The position numbers and the translations under genes are program-made. 64,000 nucleotides of DNA from Aldrovandia affinis. Taxonomy: Eukaryota; Chordata; Actinopteri; Notacanthiformes; Halosauridae. How positions within the stretch are numbered: position 1 is the first letter of the stretch; each line of letters opens with the position of its first letter. The DNA lies in the NCBI GenBank assembly GCA_029706075.1, contig JAINUG010000488.1:178501-242500 (forward strand). Reading direction: 5' to 3'. The notes under the pieces were generated by a model, which was not told the origin of the DNA, made no database searches, and saw only the letters and a list, made by a program, of their open reading frames with translations. Of the stretch, positions 1-12,500 are shown piece after piece.

Positions 1-396
1 ATAAAATATTTATAAATCATTCCAAAGCATTTTTGCAGGAATTTTGCTCAGAGGGTAGAGGCGATGTGTTATGTAATATTTGAGAATGTCATCCATCATA
101 AAGCTTAGTATTTGCATATGAATATATTATATTGAATATTAATAAAGGTGTTATTCGTGTTTCAATTAAGGCTTTCGAATAACATACATTGTGTAAAGAG
201 TGGCATTGACTAGACATACTGTACGAGTCCATAGCATCACTCAAAAGCATTCACAAACATTCATGCCAGTCTACGGCATAACATGAACTCCCACAGAGAG
301 AGATTGTTTGCTCGGGAATAGAGGAATAGGTCATGAGAGTTGAAAGACGGGAGTCATTCATGGGGGCTGAACAAATACAGTGCTGTTTAAATGTAC
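1..396. other. adgrg7 intron, no recognised element
   Basis: AT-rich sequence left of the last visible adgrg7 exon. I see no TM6-like coding text, tRNA or repeat with clear ends. Confidence 0.5.
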
Positions 397-579
397 TTGA
401 TGCGGTCCTTCTTGAGGGAGTTTGCCCGTTGTTGTGTTTGTTTTGCGGTTGTTATGGCCCAGAACACCAGCTCCCCAGCATTAAAGATCAGCACAAGCCC
501 AATGGGGAGCAGGAAACTCCACAGCATAGGCTTGCTGATGTCAAACTTTCCAGATTCATCCACCGAGGCTAACCAGCAG
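397..579 (-). CDS. adgrg7: adgrg7 exon 12: TM5; downstream exons outside the window
   Basis: The acceptor GTTTCAG|CTGCTGG is clear. The exon encodes CWLASVDESGKFDISKPM and TM5 (WSFLLPIGLVLIFNAGELVF), then a basic intracellular loop. The frame meets a stop 9 bases beyond the ATCAA|GTACAT donor chosen here, which is a weak match. If that donor is not used the receptor would end before TM6. No TM6-like sequence appears in bases 1-396. Confidence 0.68.
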
Positions 580-3500
580 CTGAAACACACACACACACAC
601 ACACACAGACACACAAAAACCTCAGAATGTACGTTTTAATTGATTGTGGAATATCTGAGTGAGCTTAGAGGGAATTCCAGTTTTTGCTAGAAGTCCAAAT
701 ACCGCTTAGTGTATCTGAGAACAAAATATCCTGCTTGAATTAAAGGTTCAATGTTTACAGTACTTCTTGGATGTGCATTCCAACATGATACACCCTTTCT
801 GCTTCACTGTACTTTCTTTACTGATTGGCTGCAAGTTAGCGTGAACATACCACTTTGAACAGATAAGTGTGGCTTGAAAAAGGTTCGAGTTTTATGTTTG
901 CATAATAATGGTCTTGAAACTTAAGCTAGGAGCCCTGGCTGAAAGCTGAAAACCTCCTCCTACACACGATACCCATCTAATTAAAAAAAATTATAATAAT
1001 TTAGTTTTTCAGATTTTTCTCCCAATTTGGTAGTCAATTGACCCTTCGCTAAACCACGCCCCCCTTAGTTATTGTTGCTATGTACGTCAAGCTTTCGGAG
1101 CCAGCATGGCGCTCCCACTGTCACTAATTGCACTCCCTGGAGAAATATTGTCCAATTTTTGGAAAATAGAAAAAGCGATTTCAGATAGAAGCAGACAGAA
1201 GGGTATACAATATGCATTTGAAGGTTATATTCAAGATATCACACTGACTCAGCAACAAAATGACGTAAAAAAATTAAGATAGAAGCGAAAGCCTACAGAT
1301 CAGAGTAAAGGGAACCACCGCATCACCGGGCGATTAAGACAGAGTACAACGACATTAAGTTACACTGTTCCTGTAAAGCTGGGTAGGTCTCTATTCACTA
1401 TTACAATCATTAAAAAGCCAAAGCAGTAGGCCTATATAACGTTACATTCAGTAGTAAGTTAGCTAGCATTAGCTAACTAACGTAACATTAGTCGCCTATA
1501 GTGTGCTGTAACGACATTACTCTGTTTAACTTGTACCTTATCCTCTAGCTAGCTAGCCAACCAGATCTCTCATAATAAATAATAATCTCTCATGAACTTA
1601 CTAAATCAGCTTGCTTGCTAGCTCGCTGGTTAACTATTTTCGCAGCCCAACTACCTAACTAGCAAGCTATTTATTGCTAGCTAGTAATGAGCCTGGCTCA
1701 CTTGACAATGGCCTGATCTTAAACACGGTAGCTAGCTAGCTAGCCAACGTGAAGCAGATATCTCAAGTTTAGCGTACACGGTGATGTCACCGACATATAA
1801 ATTCGCTATTGACCAGTATAACGTAATACTGTTTACTAACGCGATGTGGAAGTCGGTATTAACGAGGCATAGCTTGGCATCTGCCGCGGCGAGACTTCAC
1901 AAAGCCTCAAACTTGCAGTAAAATATTTGCGCTGTCGTAATTATTATATATATAGGCTATGATGAAAAAAACAATTCGCTTGGACGAATGGAGATTCGCC
2001 AGGTGTTTCGGGCATTTCAGTTACGAAAGGATTGGAATTAGGCAAGTTTAGGACCGTTTCGTGTATACGCGAGCAATTCAGCTTACACTTTTCAGGGTTT
2101 TATTTAGGTTTTATAAAGGGAAAAAAACTTATATCTCCTTCAAACCTGTCTGGGTAACGAGTGTCACTGTTACACTTGCCCCAGGCACAACGTTTAACCA
2201 TAATTTGCTAAAAATCCGCAAAGCCAGCTCGAAAATGAAGAAAATGTCTAATTTTTGCGTGTAATTCAATGGAAGGCAGGAAAACAATGTCGGAGGAACT
2301 GTAGGAGTATGTAAAACACGCCGCTGTGATTGGCCAGTTTGCGTTTTGGGGCGTGGTTTAGCGAAGGGTCAATTACACCCGCTATTTTCCGGACAATCCC
2401 TCCCTTGTAGTTCACTGCCGTAGCCCTGTGACCGGCGGCGACAAAGGGAAGTATCCTCTCCTCTGAGACGGCACTCGTCAAGCCAACAACCGTAACTCCG
2501 GCACCCCAGAGCCACTCCTGTGTGCAGTGAACGTCTTGTCGGATCCCTCCCCCCTCCCTGGGGCAAGACAGCCATTTGCTGCCCCCGGTGGCACTCCCAG
2601 CCAGAGCCGACTCTGGCGCGGCCCGGGGAATCAAACCCCGGTCGCCGTGGCCAGTGTCGGACGTTGAAACCACTAGACCACACGGGAGGCAATACCCATC
2701 TAATTTAACTGTTTTCGACAGTACAGAGCTAAGCTTCAGAATCTTTTTTTTTTTTCGGGTGAAGCTGCTATTCTAAAGTACGTATTCGAGGCACAATTGT
2801 TATACCATATAATTTTAGAGTAAAATTAGTGAATTTATAGCAGAAGGGGGTCTTTCAGATTTAAGTATGCTTAAGAGAGGCTACTTTATATTGACGTAAG
2901 ACCTCCCTTCTGAAGTGTAGTGCGTCCTGTATTAGTTTGAATCCCGGGGAAAAACTGTTTACAAAATGTGTTTTTTTTTAAATTACATTTTAAGTTGTCC
3001 TACATAACAACATAAGAATATATAACGATGAGAATCTAGGCTTGTCATTTCCTAGTCTAAAGAATAACCAGTACTGCATCAAGCCTGGACTTGAATACCC
3101 CAAGTGTTTCTTGAATACCCCAATTATTCCTCCACTACCTGACCTGGCAATCTGATCCAGGTATTGACAACTCACTGTTTAAAAAAAATACTTCCTGATA
3201 TCCGTGCAGAATTTGCCTTTATCTAACTTCCACCTGTGCCCTTGTTCTGCTAACCGAATTCATCTGAAAAAATATTTGGCAATTCACTTTTTAAATTAAT
3301 AAAATCCCTTTTATGAATTTAAAAACCTCAAATACCCCCTTAGTCTCTGCTTGCTAAACTTGAAAAGATTAAGTGTCTTAAGTCTTTCCTCATAACTTTT
3401 ACCTTTCATACCAGGTACCAATTATGAATAAAGGTGTTTGATAATTAAACCAACAGTGACAAACGTCCATACAATTAGAGTCCGTTGTAGAGAATGCACT

Positions 3501-6500
3501 CACAACTCCTCCTGGCGATAGTTGAGGGGGTTGTCCACCCTGTATGTAGCTGCTAGCGTGATAGACACCACCACTAATGGACAACCTGAAAGTGAAGAGG
3601 GAGACAAATAAAAGAGAAATTTCAAATCCTGAGCTCAGATTCAGACGAGAACAAGAAAACGCCTTCAGTTGCAGATTTGATAGACGGACCTACAGGGCCT
3701 CTAAATGTATTCTGTGAGCTACACTGGCGCATATGGGCATATTGTGACAGGTAATAAAATAAACCTTCAGCAGAGCTGCTTCAATTGATGTTTGCACTCA
3801 TGCTGGCACAAGCAGAAGGAAGCAGACATGGAGAAGCCCTTTCTTCCATGCCTGACCAATGACATTGCCCTCCACCCCTCGTTTGAGTGCTCCCTCACCC
3901 CAGCCGGTTGCCAGGGTAATGACGATGGGGATGCGCTGGGATGCTTTGCCTCGCTGTGACAAGCGGTTCATCTTGAGGTTCGCCATTAGCAGCTGTGTGG
4001 CGTAGAGTGTGTTCCAGGCGAAGGTGGCCAGGAGGAAGTAGTGCATCAGTGCCGTCACAAACGTGCAGTGGCCACTGTCGCGGTCCACTTGCTTGTCGGA
4101 GGGCGGGATCACGTTAGTGCTGCGGTCCTCCCTTTCGGGTTCGGAGTTGTTAGATCCGGTGAGGAAGAGGACGTTGAAGATGAGCAGGGACAGGCAGCAG
4201 CTCACCAGGATCACAGTGCTGCTGGTTCGGGGCTTGCTGGGTTAGGACAGGGCGGCACACGGGTTAACAGATTTGATCATGTAAAAAAACCATATATGTT
4301 TGCCAATGTTTGCAAACCTGTTGGCATAAAACACTGCCCATGCACCCTGCTTATGATGTTCATTTATTGCATGCAATGAGTTGATATCTAGCGCACATAA
4401 CTAGACTCTGCTGGAACAGGTTACAAAAAGGACCAAAACAAGCACTTTGAAATAGCTGTGAAATGATTACAGTATTTTTAGATATTGAGGTTAGTGGCTT
4501 AAAATGTTTATCTAAACCAGGGTTCTTCACTTCCTGGGGTCCATATTATGTTTAAAAATAGTGCATATGGGACAAACATTTTCCACATACTACTTATAAA
4601 AACAAAGATAGAAAAGCAGCTTCTGGGTAGAATAGCTCTCCCAAGACTATGTCTAATTTTACCGTAGACACAAACAGGCTCTGCCAAGTGGCAATGAATA
4701 CGTTGCTGTGTAATGAAAGGTCTTACCTGATGATAAGCTCAACCATAATTGTCAGACCCAGGAATATGATTGACAGGGCACAACCTACATCAGTAATCCA
4801 GTCCAGAGCTTTTGAGTATTTAAAGTCCTTCCTGTAAGACTACAGACAGACACAGACAGACTCCAGTCAAACCTGCGGGCTCAGGATAAGCCACCGATCC
4901 CTGATGCACAGCAATTTAGCCACATTATAAAGCTATTGTTTCACTTTTAACAATAATAATAATAATAATAATAAATAATAATGAATCAAACCCAACACAA
5001 ACAATAAGTGCTTTACAGACGAAATAAATAATTGATACATACACAACAGTTTTGATAAGAAAGACTAAATAAAGACAGGTTTAATTTTCTCGAGACCTTT
5101 ATCTTGTGATACAGAAATGAACACCAGTAGGGGTTAGAGATGCAGAGGAGCACACTCACCATCAGCATAGCGTAGTTGGTGGTGTGGTTGCAGGAGCAGC
5201 CCAGAGTCCCGGGTGTGCTGTTGGTTTTGACGCACCCAAAGGTGCTCCAGTCTTCCAGAGTGTAGTTCCAAAACACGCAGGCGTAGTCATAGAGCGTCAC
5301 ATTCGGCACAGACTGAAAAATATGAATGAGTCAATAAATACATGTGTAATGGAGCTGGTTCTGCCCGCAGCGGGTTTTGAACCGAGGGATCTCGACGCGA
5401 CAAGAGACTCAAGTCTCTAACTCTGGGAACTAATCACACTCTTATCGACGTCACATTCTGTAGCGGACGCTCACGTACCAGAGCACACCCGCTACACATA
5501 GATAAACATGACGAATCTCATGGTCACACACCCAGCTCATAAAATCTCATGTATTTAAATCAAATCAACGGTGCTGGCTATTCTGTGGCTTCAATGACAA
5601 ATTTGTCTGTTTTATTATATTCATCACAACCTCCCTGCATCTACTCAACATTATCATCAGACACCCCCCGCCCCTGGGTAGTGCAGGGCATTGTGGGTAG
5701 CTGGGTGGGGCAAGGCAGAGCAGGGTATTGTGGGTACCTGGACAGGGCAGGGCTGAGCAGTGCATTATGGGCAGTTGGGTGGGGGCTGGGCAGAGCAGGG
5801 CATTGTGGGTACCTGGACAGGGCAGGGCTGAGCAGTGCATTATGGGCAGTTGGGTGGGGGCTGGGCAGAGCAAAGCATTGTGGGTACCTGGACAGGGCAG
5901 GGCTGAGCAGTGCATTATGGGCAGTTGGGTGGGGGCTGGGAAGAGCAAAGCATAGTGGTTACCTGGGTGGGGCAGGGCAGAGCAGTGCATCATGGGCAGT
6001 AGGGTGGGGGCTGGGCAGAGCAGGGCATAGTGGGTACCTGGATGGGGCAGGGCAGTGGGCACTTACAGGTGGTTGGAAGACCATCTCCACGCGCTCAGCC
6101 ACCACCCTCTCTGTCCTGCTGGAGCCCCCCAGACTGGCTGAGATCACAATCCTGTTCGTGCCCAGTGAGCTCGTGAAGGCCTTGGACCGGAAGAACTTGT
6201 CATTTTGGTAGAGCACGAAGCCAATGTTTGTATCTGTGCGTAATCCTCCTGCCCGGGTGGGGGGTGGGGAATTTGGATAGAACATGTGATTGGTTAACAG
6301 GCAGAAAGTACTCTTATTTAACTCTTAATTAAAAAAAAAATGCTTGTCCATTTCTACAGCATGTTAATACTCAGAATATGAGGTGTGAGATATAAAATAT
6401 CGTAAATTGCATGAGATGGGACAGCAGACATTGCCAGAATTGATATTGTGCTGGACACCATTGGCATGCATTTACTATCATGGAGCTGTTCTTGCTAGCC

Positions 6501-9500
6501 ATTCTATTAAGCTGGATCACACTTCACTGTGTAGGTACTGACCAAGGCCTACACTGACATAGGCCTAAACTAATTTTGTTTTGTATTAACCTTATTTACA
6601 TTTACATTTACAATGCGGGACATGTAGGCTTGTTAGGCCTTGTACCACTCTGGGTCCCTTCAAAATTGGACCTCTTCTATCATGAGGTTGCACTACCATA
6701 CGGCCATACATAATTGAATACATACTCTGCAGGGTCAGAACTGTCCTGGGTATGTATGTAATGTGTACAGTGTGCTTACCGGGTGGCAATTGGATGAAAA
6801 TGTTCATACTGGGCCCTGTGCTATTGATGTTGTTGCCTGTCAGCTCTGTGGCATTGGTGTTGAGGTGAACTCTGCTGGACACAAACCCGCCCGAAGTACC
6901 TAGGAAACAGACAAGCATTGGTTCTCTGTGGCTCAGTTGGTAGAGCACAGCGTTGGCAACGCTTAGGTTGTGGATTCAATCCCCACTGGGGCCACATATA
7001 CTGAAAATGTATGCATTCACTACTGTAAGTCGCTTTGGATAAAAGCGTCTGCTAAATGGCGTATGTTATTATACATTGGAAAGATAAAAGACGTGAATGA
7101 GGTCAGAGCAATGGCCTGGACACAGAGATGTGTTTGCTTGAATCCCAGGGCCTGCTTCAGACGGAGATGAATATGAGCGCCTTGAAATTTACATTTACAT
7201 TTGAGGCATTTAGCAGACACTCTTATCCAGAGCGACTTACAGTTTACATACAATCCATTTATACAGCTGGATATTTTACTGAAACAATTCAGGTTAGGTA
7301 CCTTGCTCAAGGGTACAACGGCAGTGCCCCCACCTGGGAATTGAACCAGCAACCTTTGAGTTACAAGTCCAGTTCCCTAACCATTACATTACACTGCCAC
7401 CCCAAAATCACTGGCCACAGGGTGGTTTCGGGGCCCCACGGACAGACATTTTGCAGTTGCAGCTAAATTAACTGGAAATAATGTTTTGTTTTTTATCAAT
7501 GGGGGCATATGGCACAGACAACCGTAAGAGCAAAAGGGGATAACTGCTCCAGTGCGAAAAATGGAAAGATTGTAACAGATTTTTAATGCCACAGAAACTC
7601 CCCCTTCCTCAAAACAATCCCTGGAGATAGGCAAGCTTCCTCTACAGAACATAAATAATGCTAGCTAGTTACCTTGTCCCTCCCCACCCCTTCTGTGCCG
7701 GCCACTCACCATAACCAAACATACACAGACATGGTGAGGGATGCAACTTTCCCCTGTCTGTGGGCGGGCCTCAAACCGCCAGCAACCCCGGTCGTTGACT
7801 ACTGCCATCTCTCCATTGAGAATTATGATAAATTGAGGGCCTGTAAGGTGTCAGAGACCCCTCACACCCCTACATTCAGCACTACCTATGTCTGAGTTCC
7901 ACAGACATAGACAAACCCGCATTACCTCCTAAACAGACTATAGAACATAACAGGCCACTACCTGGCTAGGCCTTTGGCTGATGGCTCAGCCCCTCTACTG
8001 ACTAGCAAACAGGTAAGACTGTCAGACATTAGGGTGAAATATACATTTCTGTTTCCTGCCTCTGAAGACAAAAGACTCATAAAGTGTATTTAGAGCCATC
8101 CTCATATCAGGGTTCAGTTACTCCGCGATCCTGAAGACACTGTTTTGTGTGACTCTTTGCTGCTAATCTCTAACATTCTCTTTGTAACTGTTTGGATACC
8201 GAATAATAGTGCCAACATCGGAACTGTGCCTCTTTGTTTCTTACACGCCGTTGCCTCTCAGCTTCTCTCTGCTTGAATTCCCCAGAAACGGGCACACTGC
8301 AGAGAGCTGTCAATGCATGGAATAGCTTCATTATGCCAGGTCATGTAGCAGAGGCAGAGACCCATGCAGTGCTCAAGACGTAGGCTTGATGCCATGCTGT
8401 ATACTCTCCAGGTTGTAGGTAACTAAGGAGCCTAAATCGGCTGATTTGCCTGTTCTTGTTTCTCAGCCAAGCACGTAAACAACTTCTTTGTTTCTATGTG
8501 TTCTTATCAGGTGGAGCTTGGTGGTAAATGATGGTGAGATTTCATTGTGGGTAAATGAAATTGCATTGTGGGTAAACAAGGGTGAGATTGCATTGTGGGT
8601 AAATGACGGTGAGATTGCTTGGTAGATAAATTACTGTGAGATTGCATTGTGGGTAAACAGTGGTGAGATTGCATTGTGGGTAAATGATGGTGAGATCGCA
8701 TTGTGAGTAAACGATACTGAGATTGCACTGTGGGTAAACGATAGTGAGATTGCACTGTGGGTAAACGATGGTGAGATCGCACTGTGAGTAAACGATGGTG
8801 AGATCGCATTGTGGGTAAACGATGGTGAGATTGCATTGTGGGTAAACGATGGTGAGATCGCACTGTGGGTAAACGATGGTGAGATCGCACTGTGGGTAAA
8901 CGATGGTGAGATCGCACTGTGGGTAAACGATGGTGAGATTGCATTGTGGGTAAACGATGGTGAGATGGTGTAAACGATGGTGAGATTGCATTGTGGGTCG
9001 TCGATGCTGAGACCATTGTGGGTAAACGATGCTGGACCATAGTGGGTAAACGATGCTGAGATCGCCTGACAGACTCGATGCTGAGATTGCATAGTGGGTA
9101 AACAATTGTGAGATTGCATTGTGGGTAAACTCCTGAGACCCGGTCTCCCGGTGACGAAGTGAGAACTTGTGGGTAGAGACTCTGAGTTGCATTGTGGGTA
9201 CATCATACACAAAACACACATTGGTAAACAGACACACACTTAGTCAAAGCACACAAACAACAAAGTAACAAGAATCCCTTCACTGGCCATGGTGGCCCAG
9301 TAATCCTTCCAAAGTAAACCCACAGCTCTTGTTTTCAGGCATACTGAAAAGGCATACTAATCGTAATCTGTGATACATTTTCACATGTATCAAGGGATGC
9401 TCTTGATTCACAGGTAAGTCAGGTAAGGGTCATCTATCCGCTGTGTGCTTGGTGCTTCCATCCAATGATAAAGGTGAGACAGGTATGTGTGATAGTAAAT

Positions 9501-12500
9501 AGTGACTATCACGGCCGGATATGTGGTGTGTGGATGGACCTGGCCACCTGCCACAGGTGAGCTGGTTCTTACTGTACCTCTGCATGGCTTTGCTGTTCTG
9601 AGGAGAGAACTTGTCATCGTTGGCATTCAGAAGCTGACAAAATGGATTAAATAGATTGTTTTGCCATCAATCTACACACAATACCCCATAATGACAAATC
9701 GAAAACACGTTTTTAGAAATTCTCGCAAATTTATAAAAATTCAAAACTGAAATTTACATAAGTATTCAGGCTCTTTGCTATGACACTCAAAATTGAGCTC
9801 AGATGCATCCTGTTTCCAAACTTCTTCCATTTCACAATGATGGAGCCCACTGTGCTCCTGGGAACTTTCAATGCTTTAGCAATGTTTATACACCCTTCCC
9901 CAGATCTATGCTTCAACACAATTCTATCTCGGAGGTCGATGGAGAGTTTCTTGGACTTCGTGGCTTGGTTTTTGCTCTGACATGTACTGTGAACTGTAGG
10001 ACCTTGTATAGACAGGTATGTGCCTTTCTAAAGCATGTTCAATCAATTGAATTTAACACAGGTGGACTACAATAAAGTTCTAGAGGCATCTCAAGGATGA
10101 TCAAAGGAAACAGAGCTCAATTTGGAGTGTCATAGCAAAGGGCCTGAATGCTTATGTAAATTACATATTTCAGTTTTTTATTTTTAATACATTTGCGACA
10201 ATTCCTAAAAACATGTTTTTGCTTTGTGTGTAGATTGATGGCAACAAAAAAAATCTATTTAATCAATTTTAAATTAAGTCTATAACACAACACAGTGTGG
10301 AAAGAGTGAAAGGGCCTGAATACTTTCCGAAGCCACTGTATATACAGTATAAATATTCTGTATATATTTGTATATATATATATATACATACTCTTGTGAA
10401 CTTACTGAGTGTACTTATGTGCATCATTTTGTAAGAACATCTGCTATTAATGTAAATTATAAAGGGGGGGTTACATAATGTAAATCACTAGTCAGTAAAT
10501 TGTATTTTAATGTAATTTATGTAATGTAATGCACTGTAATGTATTCTAATGTCATGTAATGTAATGTATTGTGATGTGATGTAATGCAGAACTGTAGGGT
10601 GGCACAGTGCTGCAGTGGAGAGCACTGTCGCCACACAGCAAGAAGGTCCCGGGTTTGAGTTTGCATGTTCCGGGTACTCCGGTTTCCACCCACAATCCCA
10701 CAAAGACATGCACGTTAGGCTAATCGGAGAGTCTAAATTGCCCATATGTATGAGTGCGTGAGTGAATGGTGTAGGTGCCCTGCGATGGATCGGCGACCTG
10801 TCCCGGATGTATTCCTGCCTCTCGCCCGATGCATGCTGGGATAGGATCCAGCCCCACCCCGCCACTCTGACCAGGAATAAGCAGGTGAGATAATGGATGG
10901 ATGGATGTAATGCAGAACCGTGCTACTCCTCTCACTGCTGAGTTGAAGAGGTTCTGAAGCAGAGCTTTGTAGTCATAGAAACCGGAGCGGTATGCCGCAC
11001 ATTACCTCCGAGGAGTTCTTGTTCAGGAGTTTTTCTGTGATTTCAGCTGCCGTGGTGATGTCTTCCGATGTGAGTTTCTCAGGGTTTGACGTCAGGATTT
11101 GGGTGTAGGTTGCAATCTCCTTCAGATTGCTGCTTGAGCTCATCTGCAACATACAGAACGATCCAGTTTAGCGATAAGCAGGCAATTTACCTGTGCAACT
11201 ACTCTGTAGTTAATAAGTACATAAACTACAGAACTGTTAGCTCTACACAAGTGCATATTGCTCCACAACTATGAAGATAAATTCTGTTACATAAATATTT
11301 AGGTTAAGGGCTGGGAGTATACATAGGGCGTTTACATGAATTGTAAACCTTAAGTGTTAGTATACAGTACATTTAAATGAGTTACAAAAAAACCTGTATA
11401 GCTATCTATTCATGATAAGCAGTGATTCAAAATGTATATATCTGGAGGCTGGATGAAGGTAAGAGCATTTCCTTTCTGTAAAGGAAAGACTGCAAAGACA
11501 TCTGAGCTGGCTAGGCACAGTATATCGGAGCTTGTTCATAAAAAAACCCACGTCTTTCCACCTGCAACAAAACCTGCAGAGAAGACATCTTAGGATGCAA
11601 ATTTAGGCAGTAGATTTTTATTTACTCAAAATGTTTGGGGGCCTCCGATAGCATAGCACCCGTGTTTTCCCTGGTCAGATACAAGTGTGAGCTGCCTATC
11701 ACGGTTGCGGTTCGAAACCCGACTGTACCAGACCAGCCCTGGTGGGGAGCCCCGATCGGGGGCAGCATTTGGCTGTCCGCCCCAAGGGGAGGGTGAGCCG
11801 GCACGAGTTCACAGAGGAGCGTAAGGGCGTCCCTGTAAAAAGGGTTGGTGGGCGGGTTCCATCTCGGAAGAGGTGGATCTGCCGACCTCGTGATATTAGC
11901 TCAAACCAGAGAATAGATGGCGGACTCATGGGGGAGGGTGAATTGAAATAAATAGAGGATATAATTGGCAACTAAATTGGGGGAAAAAACTGGAAAAATT
12001 TGAGACAAAAAAAAAGAAAAAATGTTTGAGCTTTGAAGTTGCTCCCTAGGGCAAGAAAAATACAATTAATTTAAAAAAATGTACAGTAATACTACCTCAG
12101 TGGCAAGTGGATTAGTTTCCCTGACACAAATGTGTTTCTCTGTTCTACTACGTGCCCTTCTGATCGCCGTGACTTTTGGGCTGAGAGTCATGACAGCACA
12201 CACCCCCTTTACAAATGTACTAATCATAACAATTCAAGAGCAAGACGTGTTTCATGGCAAATGTACTTCCTTCCTGACTTCCTTGTTTTTAGATACTCCC
12301 TTATCGTAACAAAGCAAACAGGCTTTACCTCTACCACATTTGTAGGTAATGTCAGTGAAACCCTGTTGCTACAGTAACCATGCTGAAAAACTACAGTCTT
12401 TCTTGTCATTTAACACACACATACTATCCCCTCAAGAGTGATAAAATCTGCGCAAGAGAGAAGATGAGAGCTCTCAGCTGGATTGAGGTGTATTCTCCCC

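Noticed and set aside
5549..6285. Long ORFs on both strands (220, 165 and 108 codons)
   Set aside because: Mostly produced by the 75-bp minisatellite, whose period is a multiple of three. Only 6067-6248 on the minus strand is a real exon.
8514..9200. Regularly spaced repeats resembling a CRISPR array
   Set aside because: The units are contiguous with no unique spacers, and the genome is eukaryotic.
8507..9239. Minus-strand ORFs of 177-231 codons rich in His, Pro and Ser
   Set aside because: Three overlapping frames of a 27-bp minisatellite; no splice context or protein family.
10910..10985. Minus-strand text YDYKALLQNLFNSAV as a possible extra receptor exon
   Set aside because: Out of frame with exon 4, with no fitting acceptor-donor pair of the right phase. 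Exons 4 and 5 join directly in phase.
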